From Metopolophium dirhodum (Eukaryota > Arthropoda > Insecta > Hemiptera > Aphididae), in contig NC_083560.1 of assembly GCF_019925205.1 (NCBI RefSeq), forward strand, positions 6,510,001-6,574,000: a stretch of 64,000 bases of DNA. The letters are read 5' to 3'. Shown in pieces: positions 25,201 to 36,281 of this stretch. Positions within the stretch are counted from its first letter, which is position 1. Every line of letters starts with the position of its first letter. A program made the translations under genes and the position numbers. The notes below the pieces were generated by a model that saw only the letters and a program-made list of their open reading frames with translations, ran no database searches and was not told the DNA's origin.

Positions 25201-25594
25201 TGAAAATGTTAATTTTCAACATAAACATAAAATAATAATAATTTTAGCCCAAGATACTAATTATACATATATCGTAGGCATATAAATGAATAAAAAACAA
25301 AATATATAAATAATTATAATAGTAATACAAATAAATCAGTTTCAAACTCAGCGAACAAACATATTCAATAAACACGTAAATAGTATCAAAACAAATAAAT
25401 AGATAAATAAATGGTTAATAAAATATAAAACCGCGAACAAAAAACATATGCATAATATACAATATAATTTATAAATAAAGACAAAGTAACAATGAAACGT
25501 TACATACTATAATCTGACATTATTTAATTTCATATTGTGTAATAATTAGGAATTTCATAGATTAAAAAAAAAAATTTTTTTTTTTTATACCCTT

Positions 25595-28500
25595 TTAATC
25601 AATATTACTCTCGAAAGGAAGTGGGCACAACGTTCGAACTGCCCTTTTCAACTTACGACCTGCTGACGTAACCTCTGCTGATCGATTGACTCCGTCGGAT
25701 CCTCGATAGATTTGTTCAACTAGTCCCAATCGCCATTGCAATGGGGGTAGATTGTCCTCCTTCACTAGGACTACTGTTCCCACATTCAGCTTCGGACCTT
25801 TCTCCTTAGACCATTTGGACCTCTCTTGAAGTTGGCATAAGTACTCTTTACTCCAACGGCGCCATAACTGTTGTGAATATTGAGTAACTCTACGCCATCG
25901 TGTTAGTCGATTAACTGGTATAGCGGTTACGTCATCCTCTGGTACCGCAGTGAGAGAATCTCCTATAAGGAAGTGCCCAGGAGTGAGGGGGCTGGGATCA
26001 GAAGGATCAGTAGATAAGGTGGTTAAGGGACGCGAGTTTAAGCAGGCTTCAGCGCGCGTTAGTACAGTACATAATTCTTCATATGTTAGATGAGCTTCGC
26101 CTAATACCCTACCTAACAGTATTTTCATAGATTTTACCGCCGCCTCCCACAGTCCACCGAAATGTGGGGAACGAGGAGGGATGAACTGCCACTTGACACC
26201 AATATTTGTGAAATTTCTTTGCAAATCTTCATGCGATTGTTTTGACTGGAATAGTTGATATATTTCTTTTAATTTATTATTGGCACCAACGAAATTTGTT
26301 GCATTATCGCTATATATGACAATGCTCTTACCACGACGGTCGAAAAAACGGTTTAACGCGTTCAAGAATGCTTTTGTCGTTAAATCGTTAACTGCCTCGA
26401 TATGAACGGCCTTGGTCGATAAACACACAAAAATACATGCGTATGTTTTTATAATCGGTGATTTACGTAACGAACTAGATTTTATTAAAAACGGACCGGC
26501 GAAATCTATGCCACATTTTAAAAATGCCCGTCCTGGTTGTACGCGGTCACTGGGCAAGTCACCCATAATAGGTTGCACGAAAATAGGTTTATTACGGAAA
26601 CATTTTATGCATTTGTGAACCGTATTACGCGCTAAATTTCTACCGTTAATTGGCCAGTATTTTAACCGAATAGTTGATAATAAAGCCTGGGGTCCACCGT
26701 GCATTAGAAGCATGTGCTGTTCATTAAATAACATTTTCGCAAATAAACAGTTCGCGGGTAATACGATGGGGTGACGTTGAAAAATGTCGATTGTCGCGGC
26801 GTTTTTCAATCTGCCGCCAACGCGAATGACGCCATTACTATCGATAAATGGTCGAAGACGAAAAAGTTTACTGTGGGTCGAGACAGCCTTACCGTTCGAT
26901 AGTTCCCGCAGTTCGTCAACAAAACCGATATTTTGCGTATATTTTATTAATTTCAAAGTTGCTTTTTCGAACTCTTCTGGTTGTAGCAAACCTGTTAATT
27001 TAATATTATTATTCTTACGCGTACGCACGTTATTTATAAACCGTATGCAGTACGCGGTTATCCTTAAACACTTAGTCAATGATTCATATTTGTTTAACAT
27101 AAAATCATCGTGATCAATGACACACATAACATTGATAATATTTTCTTTACCTTCCGGAATATTGTCTAATTTACGGTGAGTGTCTGAACTTTCTATCCAA
27201 TTTAATTTATCTTCAGTCAACCACTTGGGACCCGACCACCATAAATCTAAATTGATTAATTTAGACGGACAGCAACCTCTAGATATCACGTCAGCCGGGT
27301 TGTCGCATGTACTAACGTGTTTCCATTCGCCCATTGTTGTTTTACTTTTTATTTCAGCTACTCGATGTGCAACAAACGTTCTCCATTTCGTCGAAGGTGA
27401 AGCGATCCATGCCAATACTATCATCGAATCGGTCCAAAAATACTGTTGATTAATTTTTAGTTGTAATTTCGGTATTAATTTATACGCTAGACGTGTTAAT
27501 AACAGTGCCGCACAAAGCTCTAACCGAGGTAATGATAATGTTTTTAAAGGTGCCACTTTGGATTTTGCACATATTAACTTAGTATGATGAATGCCCGCGT
27601 TGTCCGTACACCTTAAATATAAACAACATCCATACGCCAATGTACTAGCGTCCGAAAACCCGTGAACCTCAATAACACACGATTTTAAGCTGTTCGTGAT
27701 TTTGCGTGTTATTGATAACCTGTTTAACGCGGATAATTGTGTTCTATACTCAAACCATTGTTCGCGTATGTGCACTGGAACGGGTTCGTCCCAATCAATC
27801 TTTTCACGCCATAACGCTTGTAATATTAATTTTGCTCGCACTATTAATGGGCCGACTAAACCCAGCGGGTCGAAGATCGCAGCTATATCGGACAGCATTT
27901 CGCGTTTGGTAACCGACATCCCATCTACCCTTTTATTCTCACGCACGTTATATTTTAATATATCCGACGAAGCGTCCCAGAATAAACCTAATACCTTTTT
28001 TACAGAATAATTAAGTTCGTGTTTATTTGATATTTCTATATCTTCGCTAGGTAGACTTGATGTTATTAAACTCGCGTCGTTTGATGACCATTTTCGTAAC
28101 TTTAGACCGGCACTGTTCATAACCACAATCAAGCCGTCGCGTATTTTAATTACTTCCTGTTTCGTGTCGGCTCCGGTCAATATGTCGTCCATGTAAAAAT
28201 CTCGATTGATAATAGGCGTGATGTATGGGTATTGTTCGTGTACCGTTTCGGCTAGTACTTGTAAACAACCTGTCGCTAAATATGATGCGGGTACTGTGCC
28301 ATATGTGACCGTGTTCAGTCGATATATTTGTATAGGTTGATTAGGGTCCGTGCGCCATAATATTCTTTGATAATCGCGATGTTTATCAGTCATTAATATT
28401 TGCCGGTACATTTTAACTATGTCGGCCGTTAAAACGTAATTATGAGTTCGAAATCGTGAAATAATGTATAATAAATCGTCTTGGATAACCGGGCCCTTTA

Positions 28501-30817
28501 ATAACACGTCATTAAGACTAATACCGTTATCTGTTTTGCAAGATGCGTCGAACACTACCCGCAACTTTGTAGACGTGCTACTGTCTTTTCTAACGGCGTG
28601 GTGGGGCAAGTAACACGTTTGATCTTCTTTTTCGAGTTCGCTCTCATCTACCCGTTCCATATGGTTTAATGACTCATACTCTTTCATAAAAGAAAAATAT
28701 TCTTTCTTTAATTCCTTATCTTTTTGGAACTTACGTTCTATTGCTAAGAAGCGACGTTTTGCGATTTCGTACGACTTTCCTAGTTTTATTAAATCGACCC
28801 GAAACGGTAGGTGTACGACAAAACGTCCCTCGTCATTTCTAATAACGGTCTTATTAAAATATTCTTGACAAGTACGCTCCTCGATCGTATAAGGTGGTGT
28901 ATCGCTTACGTCTTCAATCAGCCAAAATCGTTGTAATGCGTTCTCTAGCGTGGATTCACTATCGGTTGCGCTAAAAAACGTGTTCGAAGTCGATGCCTTT
29001 GATAAACTATTTTCCGATATTGCTCCAGCGGCCACCCATCCAAATACTGTTTCTTGGAATAACGGCCCAGTCGTCGAGGGACGTATTTGTCCATCACATA
29101 AAAATTGATAAAAATGCGTTGCGCCTAATAATATGTCGATTTTTTGGGGCGTACTAAAATGTGGATCGGCCAATTTAATGTTATCGGGAACGTTACATGT
29201 TGTTGTTATATTTCGCGGAGGTAATTGACCCGTGATCTTTGGTACTACTATCATTGGTAGAAATACCGCGTAATCACTTACGCGGGATTTTATTTTTAAC
29301 CATACTGACGACGACGCATGTTGTACTATTTCACCGATACCGCTGATTACGTGTTTAATTTTATTTCTTTTTAAACGTAGTGTCTGCACCATCTCTTCCG
29401 TTATAAAATTTTTCTGAGACCCGGAGTCTAATAAAGCACGACATGTTGTCGTTTTCGTGTAGGGACTCACAGCTAGGGCTACTACTGTAGCTAATAACAC
29501 CTGTTCACCCGACGCGAATGCGTGGGCGGTCACCGTGCTTAAGGCAGGTGTTTCTCCCTCAGTTTTACTGTTTGCTTCTGATGTTTCACTCGTTGAATTT
29601 GGTTGGTGTTTGTAATTGTTTATGTGTAACATTGTATTATGTGGCTTGGAACACCTTAGACAATTTCGCCCAAGACATTTCCTTTTGTCGTGACGCCGGA
29701 GGCAAATGTTGCACAAATTAAGGTCGTTTACCTTTTTAATTCGGTCGATCGCTGATAGTGCGATAAACTTGGGACACTTGTATATAGTGTGCGATAGTTG
29801 ACATACGTAACATTTTATTTCCGAGGTGTTGACAAATGAAGTAGATGATGTGGTATTTTTTGTGCCTTTTTTACCTGTGTAATTATTATTTTCGTTAACA
29901 TTTTTCGAAACACTGCATATTTTTTTAGACGATTCAACAGCTTCTAATACGTGGAAACGTGCTTCTAAAAATTCGATTAATTCGTCGACCTTTTTGATTT
30001 CGTCTCTCCCGCACTTCGTTTCCCAATCGCTTATAGTGACTGCGTCTAATTTAGTACATATAATATGTGTTAACAACGGTCCCCACTCTGACGGTTGTTG
30101 ATCCAATGCTCTTAAGGCCGATATATGACCACGTAAACCATCTGAAAATTGTCGCAAGCCCGTGGACGAACTCGCTTTGACTGTAGGTAAATCACAAATA
30201 CCTTTTACGTGTGTTTGTACTAATAATTTTTTATTATTGTATCTCGTAACCAAACTGTTCCAAACGTGTTCATAATTATTAACTGTGGTCTCTAGGTTCT
30301 TGACACAGTTCGCCGCATCGTCGGATAGTGACGCACGTAAATGAATAAATTTTTCTATTGTTGTCAGGTGTTTGTTATTGTGAACCAGTGCGGTGTATAT
30401 ATCATAGAACGGAGCCCATTCGGAGTATACACCTGAGAACACGGGTATTTGTAACGCAGCTAATTTTATCGATGGTACGGCATTACTTATCTCTCTTACA
30501 CCGTTTTTTTCTTTTCCTACTTGTGTGTCGATGGACAAGTTTTCTTTTATTTCTGATTGTTGAAGTCTCTCTTCCGCTTTGGCCATTGCCTTGAAATATA
30601 ACTCTTCGAAATCTACTTGATATTCTTCATGTTCATTTGCATCTTCCTCATCCCGAATCTCCGACTGTACCTGTTGAAACTCTTCCCATGCTTCTTCAAT
30701 CTTTGGTCGTCGTATACTTATTTGCTTAGGATCATTGTCCGGAGTAGACACATAAGTCCAAAATCGTGTTAAATTGCCTCTAATTTGTCCTCGACGCGCT
30801 TTTAGAGTGTTTACCAT
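25595..30817 (-). CDS. BEL/Pao gag-pol polyprotein
   Basis: One uninterrupted 1740-residue frame, full length for the family. In order: a Gag-like DUF1759 region (about 110-265); a CCHC zinc knuckle (Cys336, Cys339, His343, Cys348) and a second Cys/His cluster to about 400; an aspartic protease with LLDSGS (Asp464); reverse transcriptase with FYMDDILTG (catalytic Asp877 and Asp878); the Pao-specific A17-peptidase-like region; RNase H with FSDAS (Asp1056); integrase with an HHCC finger (His1368, His1373, Cys1403, Cys1406) and a DDE triad at Asp1438, Asp1504 and Glu1558; and a C-terminal DUF5641-like domain (about 1620-1715). The ATG at 30817 is the first in frame and leaves a leader of 847 bp after the 5' LTR. 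All key residues are present, so the products (Gag, protease, RT/RNase H, integrase) are probably functional in reverse transcription and integration. Transcription would start in the LTR at 31665-31878. Frames on the opposite strand are shadows. Confidence 0.97.
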   Translation of the reverse strand: MVNTLKARRGQIRGNLTRFWTYVSTPDNDPKQISIRRPKIEEAWEEFQQVQSEIRDEEDANEHEEYQVDFEELYFKAMAKAEERLQQSEIKENLSIDTQVGKEKNGVREISNAVPSIKLAALQIPVFSGVYSEWAPFYDIYTALVHNNKHLTTIEKFIHLRASLSDDAANCVKNLETTVNNYEHVWNSLVTRYNNKKLLVQTHVKGICDLPTVKASSSTGLRQFSDGLRGHISALRALDQQPSEWGPLLTHIICTKLDAVTISDWETKCGRDEIKKVDELIEFLEARFHVLEAVESSKKICSVSKNVNENNNYTGKKGTKNTTSSTSFVNTSEIKCYVCQLSHTIYKCPKFIALSAIDRIKKVNDLNLCNICLRRHDKRKCLGRNCLRCSKPHNTMLHINNYKHQPNSTSETSEANSKTEGETPALSTVTAHAFASGEQVLLATVVALAVSPYTKTTTCRALLDSGSQKNFITEEMVQTLRLKRNKIKHVISGIGEIVQHASSSVWLKIKSRVSDYAVFLPMIVVPKITGQLPPRNITTTCNVPDNIKLADPHFSTPQKIDILLGATHFYQFLCDGQIRPSTTGPLFQETVFGWVAAGAISENSLSKASTSNTFFSATDSESTLENALQRFWLIEDVSDTPPYTIEERTCQEYFNKTVIRNDEGRFVVHLPFRVDLIKLGKSYEIAKRRFLAIERKFQKDKELKKEYFSFMKEYESLNHMERVDESELEKEDQTCYLPHHAVRKDSSTSTKLRVVFDASCKTDNGISLNDVLLKGPVIQDDLLYIISRFRTHNYVLTADIVKMYRQILMTDKHRDYQRILWRTDPNQPIQIYRLNTVTYGTVPASYLATGCLQVLAETVHEQYPYITPIINRDFYMDDILTGADTKQEVIKIRDGLIVVMNSAGLKLRKWSSNDASLITSSLPSEDIEISNKHELNYSVKKVLGLFWDASSDILKYNVRENKRVDGMSVTKREMLSDIAAIFDPLGLVGPLIVRAKLILQALWREKIDWDEPVPVHIREQWFEYRTQLSALNRLSITRKITNSLKSCVIEVHGFSDASTLAYGCCLYLRCTDNAGIHHTKLICAKSKVAPLKTLSLPRLELCAALLLTRLAYKLIPKLQLKINQQYFWTDSMIVLAWIASPSTKWRTFVAHRVAEIKSKTTMGEWKHVSTCDNPADVISRGCCPSKLINLDLWWSGPKWLTEDKLNWIESSDTHRKLDNIPEGKENIINVMCVIDHDDFMLNKYESLTKCLRITAYCIRFINNVRTRKNNNIKLTGLLQPEEFEKATLKLIKYTQNIGFVDELRELSNGKAVSTHSKLFRLRPFIDSNGVIRVGGRLKNAATIDIFQRHPIVLPANCLFAKMLFNEQHMLLMHGGPQALLSTIRLKYWPINGRNLARNTVHKCIKCFRNKPIFVQPIMGDLPSDRVQPGRAFLKCGIDFAGPFLIKSSSLRKSPIIKTYACIFVCLSTKAVHIEAVNDLTTKAFLNALNRFFDRRGKSIVIYSDNATNFVGANNKLKEIYQLFQSKQSHEDLQRNFTNIGVKWQFIPPRSPHFGGLWEAAVKSMKILLGRVLGEAHLTYEELCTVLTRAEACLNSRPLTTLSTDPSDPSPLTPGHFLIGDSLTAVPEDDVTAIPVNRLTRWRRVTQYSQQLWRRWSKEYLCQLQERSKWSKEKGPKLNVGTVVLVKEDNLPPLQWRLGLVEQIYRGSDGVNRSAEVTSAGRKLKRAVRTLCPLPFESNID

Positions 30818-31638
30818 TTTGCCGATATAAATTAATATAATAAATATGTGACAGCTGGCAACTGATAATTTACGGTATATCGAGGGTTAAGAAATATATA
30901 GGCTATAGCGTAATAAGACGTAATTATACCTAACTAGCGGTCTATTTACCAATTCGTAAAGAGATTATACTATAACGACGGCAGAATTTTAGCGATAAGA
31001 ATTTGACTAGGTATACGCTTTTGAACGTTTTGATCGTTCGTTTTCTACGCTGAAATAATATCGTAATCGTTCGTATCTCCAACAATTATCGCATTTATTT
31101 TACGAGTTGACTGTTGTACTGTACATAACGCGGCTGATTACACTCGATGTCGGGATAGGAATATCGGGAATTTTTATGAACGTATTTTAAAAATACTAGG
31201 AAATTGAGATTCTCTTACCTTACATTTGTCTTCATCAAGATGACCTTGGCACGGGAATCGATCTTCTTCGAGCTTCTCGAACGGGTACACGCGAAATATA
31301 ATATTAACTGGACCACAATACTATACTTTTTACGTTTCATACGCACAAGAATATATTCCAACGTATATTCTTTCGATAGATATAAATTTTAATATTATAC
31401 TCTTCAAATCACGAGAAACTGCACGCGCGAATATACTTTGGTTTAATATAACTAAGATAATATTTTATTATTTTATATACGACTATATTATTCTTAATAT
31501 TTTAACGAAAACGACGTTCACGTGCGAATCTTTTTCGACAAGGCTATAATTTTTTTTTATTACGCCTATTTAACCGCACGCACGTGTCTTTTAACCGACG
31601 CACTCAAAATAAACACAACTATAATTACTATATTATAC
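30818..31638 (-). other. BEL leader (5' untranslated region)
   Basis: Non-coding sequence between the primer-binding site and the polyprotein start, presumably with the packaging signal. Plus-strand frames here are not meaningful. Confidence 0.8.
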
Positions 31639-31664
31639 GGTTTCCGTCCGGTTCGAATGGACCA
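31639..31664 (-). promoter_or_regulatory. Primer-binding site of BEL
   Basis: On the minus strand the leader opens TGGTCCATTCGAACCGG directly after the 5' LTR. The plus-strand complement ends in TGGACCA, like a tRNA 3' end with CCA. From memory it most resembles a tRNA-Tyr 3' end, with one extra base and a few mismatches. The position is secure; the tRNA identity is not. Confidence 0.7.
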
Positions 31665-31878
31665 TGTTTAATGTAGGACTAAGACCTTTAATAAAGGAAA
31701 ACGTAGAATTTAAGTGGACTGTATGCTTTTATTTATAATATAATAATAATAATTGTGGAGCCGCTCGCTGTGCTCGGTACAAACTTCGATACGCGACTAA
31801 CTCGACTAATCACAAAATAATATAAGATAAATAATGACAATCGCGACAGTGTACGATAAAGCGACTCGAGCGCTAACA
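31665..31878 (-). repeat. BEL/Pao 5' LTR
   Basis: The promoter-side LTR; sequence as in the 3' LTR. It is followed outward by the second TATAC. Confidence 0.95.
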
Positions 31879-31883
31879 TATAC
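31879..31883. other. BEL target duplicate, right (TATAC)
   Basis: Second copy of the 5-bp target site; the D arm resumes here with CTTATCATACATAGG. Confidence 0.9.
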
Positions 31884-31943
31884 CTTATCATACATAGGTA
31901 CACGCATGCATGCATAGATACATACATTCATATCACATCACAT

Positions 31944-31982
<39 letters not shown>

Positions 31983-34900
31983 TTCCAGTATTCCATATAG
32001 TATACAAACAAGCCACCCAGTCCTTCGTTATACATGAGAATAAATCTCAAACACACACAGACATAAACTTGTAAAAATATTTATTTTCAAAATATACACG
32101 TCGGAATATAGGTACATTCGCTTGCATTCACACATTCCTCTCCCCGACAACATACGGAAATATTAATTATAATATATATATATATGTATATATGGTCAAT
32201 CGTTTAATCGTTTACAGATGATGATGAGTTTCATTCACACATTTCTCTAGCACAACACACTTACACTCATATACCCATAGGATAGTTCATACATATTTAG
32301 ATACTTACATAGTCGCATATTATATACATACATACACACATACAACATCACAAACACACACACAACCAAACATATTATACAGCTTAGGTACATATCAATA
32401 TATTAAGACACAAAAGTCATACTTACAAAAAACATAGTCGCAATTACGTAGATGCATTTAAACATTCCAATCCATCCACCCTAGAAAGTATTTTCACCCC
32501 CGCCATCCCTCGTCAATTACGACTACAAAATTGTAATTCCTATTAAAATACATAGATCTAACTATTTTATACAGCTCAAAGGATTACTCGACAACATACA
32601 CAAAATTATATATTTATGACACACAATATTATGAATTTGTGTAACTAGTAGGTATACTGACTAAGGAGAATAGACGATATCGACTCTGAGGGTCTTGGAC
32701 GTCGTCTTTGAGTATATAGTTTGGTCACTAAATGCAAAAATTATAGTATCCTATTTCGACTTCACCGTTTATATACCTACTACATTTATTTTAATGTTTG
32801 AAATAATACAACATTTAATCTAATATATTTGAATTAAACACAAATATGCTTATACTTACTTTTCATTTTAATATTTTAATTTTTGTGTAAAATAAAAACA
32901 ACCGTGATATTTAAAAACAAGTTGTAACAATTATAAATATAATAATATAACATATTTATATGTTTCATAACACTTATGTATATAATACGAACTCTACCTT
33001 ATGTACGATTAACTGCTGATCGATACATTAATATTAAAACACACACACATAATTGCAAGGGCTATGACCAACACACACCATGGATTAGTAAAGCAGTTCA
33101 CTATACACCTCATATCTCAATACACACTACGACTATGTATGACTACGATACAGTCACATATTATAATAGAATATAGCTTAGGAATATTATATTTGCGAGT
33201 ATTATTATTATTTGTCAGTGCTTAGTAGACAATAAACCATAATTATAACTGAAATGGAATCCTAGTAATTTAAATATATTATTTAAGATTCTGATATTTA
33301 CATATCTGCCCCTAACCTATTTATATCTATAGGATCCTACGATTCTCCCTGCATATATTATATTTAACTGCTCGTCCCCCCCGATCATGATACAAAGTTT
33401 TTTTATTTATTGGTAATAATGCTACATAAGGTTACACCACAGCCGTCTCAATCAACATTCGCCAAACACCCCGCACCAGCACCTACGCAATGTGAGACGT
33501 AGATTATTCTAATATTTATAGGAAATTAAATAGTTTATATGAAACAAAAAGACACGATATATAAAAAGTATTTTCAATTATTAAAATAATATTAAGGTTT
33601 ACAATAAATATTTACAAGGTTCTTACTTATCCATTAAATGGATTATAAAATTGTATCATTATCTGAGTAACATATATTTCTCGGTATTTCGTCATCTTCT
33701 AGGTAATAATATATTAAAAACGTATATGATGCCTCATCCATATTATATATCCAACGGTATATTAATTTTCATATCTCCTTTATACTTTCGAACCAACGGA
33801 TACATTATGTATCAAACAACGTCTTGATCAATTGTTATGTAATACATCTGAGAAAAACAACATTCATCAAGACTAGTCATGCATCTACATGTTTGTTTGC
33901 TAATAAAACCTTAACTATTGTTAATCAACAATATTGATATATTTTAAGAACGAATGAGAAAAACATACATGTAAAAGCCATTATCACTTGTGTAATATTT
34001 ATTTTTTACATTATGTATCACACCTACCATATTATTATTACACAATATATACCCCTCTTGATCACTAATCCTTAATCATTACCTATCACTTATTCAGTAT
34101 TCTTGATCCCTTGATCCTCTGATCTCGTGTTCTATATTATTCATACCTGTGCATGAGAAAACACATACACGAACGCGCATACAACAACTTACATATTATC
34201 AATAACCTGACCGACATATATATATATATTAATTCATGCATGTACACGGGAAAAACACACAACATTACCAGTCACAGTCACCACCAACGAAACACTCTCA
34301 AAAACATATTTTTTCACGCTTACATATGAGAAAACGCATGTGTGCTTGCACATCAACAACTTACATATCACTCAAGTGGCCGATGCGTATATTTTATCAG
34401 CACATACGTACAACAGTCATATCACTTGTATAATATTTTTATTTTACCGTCATACACACAGGCATATAACACCACCGCCATATATTATTGTATAAGTTAT
34501 AATATCGAAAAATTAAGAACTATTAACAATATCTCTCATTTCAGCAGATACTTTATGCGGTTTATTACCTAAATTTAGAAATATACAATAATTAACGTCA
34601 CATCTGTAGTACCTATCTTACCAACATCTTTATCAATTTAACAATTAAAAATTTTCATATTATTAGTCATTTTCCATACAGGCTCATGTTACAATGTGCA
34701 TACATGTGGGAACATACATAGATTCTTGTTATTGTATGTTTATATACACAATACTATCAGGCTAACCTATCCTGAATAATATTACAGATACTTATATTTT
34801 TAATCAATCATACAAACATTGAAATATTGTATGAGATTACATTAGACTAAAATCATAGCTTATATATACATACACGGATTATAGGTATATACGAGAAAAA

Positions 34901-35345
34901 ATAAATCTCTTTAACTGTTATTATTGTTATTATTATTCGTCATGTGTAGTGAGAATTATAATATATATATATATATAACAATAAGTAAAAAAAAAAAATA
35001 ATACTAAAAACTATTATCAACCCATCACTTAGTTCTATAGTTACCTACATGAATACGCGATACCTAGTATGATATTATGAAAACCCACATTAAATCATAT
35101 ATACATATTCGATATTACAAACGCCTAAACATATTTTATAGTTAACATAACTATATATACATATAAACATTCATATATATATATATATATATATAGGTAC
35201 CTACACATCAATAAGTCATCTACATAATATAGGCATACACATATATTACTTACATAGTATGCACACACTTGTATACCTATATCCTTACATATTTGATATT
35301 CTTATATATTTAAACAGTATTCATACATACATACATACATACATA
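31884..35345 (+). repeat. Left TIR of D, inner part
   Basis: Continues the left arm after the BEL insertion and mirrors 36282-39756. It includes a (CA)n tract of 32 nt at 31949-31980 (26 nt in the mirror). The match ends in a short CATA tract before GACTCGATT. The short frames at 32976-33176 and 34236-34572 occur in both arms with the same or nearly the same peptides, but show no domain and no codon pattern that suggests a gene. Confidence 0.9.
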
Positions 35346-36281
35346 GACTCGATTATTTCAAATAATAATTCACATAAAATATTTTCGGTATATAATTTAT
35401 TCAATACCTGGATTCTTTAACATATATTAATTATTATATATTTACATTAGATAGGTACATGAAATATATCACAACGTCACCGTGGATACTGATGTAACGA
35501 TATCCAATATACAACAATTAAATGCAATATAGTACCTGATCATATATTATAATTTACTCATTTTTTCGTTAAATACGTAGGTAGAATTTATGCAGAAACC
35601 TAAAAATATACTCAACAATGTGAATACACATTAAAATGTACTGATTTTGATAAAAAAAAAAAACTTAGCTGTCTGTGTGTAAATACAGAAATCTTGCTGA
35701 AATAAGTAAAAATATCAAAATTGCAATAAAGCATATTATGGAAACATCACAATATTTTAGTAAAAAATGGGCGAAAATATCATAATTTCATTAAATAATA
35801 TGTAATATTATAAAAAATATCATACCCATGTCTAGTTTATTACCATCAAAGGCATATATACAGTTTAGTTATTAAATGTATCTAAATGCATGACCATCAC
35901 TATAACGAGTCATTATTACAAGTCTCAACATCCGAAACATATCGTTGCACTATAATATAATAGTTAATACATACATACATACATGCACACACATACACAC
36001 GTACATACATTTGCATACATATTTACTTAAACAGCATTCGTGCATACATATAGACGCGATTGATTATTTCAAATAATAATTTATATAAAATACTTTCGAT
36101 ATATACCTATTTTATTTAATACCTGAATTCTTAAACATATATTAATTATTATATATTTACAGTAGATACATGAAATATATCACAACGTCGCTGTGCATAC
36201 TAATACTACAATTAAATGTAATATAATACCTACAAAATCATATTTAAATTCCATGGTATTCGATAATGAGAAAGATAATAT
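35346..36281. other. Spacer of element D
   Basis: About 35346-35530 is repeated in direct orientation at 36056-36200 (shared CATATATTAATTATTATATA), so the spacer contains an old duplication of sequence next to the left arm. The segment 35584-35792 reappears inverted at 45941-46150. No gene is visible. Confidence 0.7.

Larger units (their letters stand above)
24975..31878 (-). mobile_element. Complete BEL/Pao LTR retrotransposon
   Basis: A 6904-bp element on the minus strand, with identical-looking 214-bp LTRs beginning TG and ending CA, a 5-bp target duplication, an 847-bp leader, one long gag-pol frame and a short 3' region. There is no env-like frame between pol and the 3' LTR. Identical LTRs and an unbroken frame point to a recent insertion, and the element may still be active. 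It interrupts the left arm of element D only. Confidence 0.97.

Noticed and set aside
25189..25594. Possible env gene between pol and the 3' LTR of BEL
   Set aside because: Only about 400 bp, AT-rich and without a frame of useful length.
26412..30594. Plus-strand frames inside the BEL element
   Set aside because: Antisense shadows of the long gag-pol frame; none shows an independent domain.
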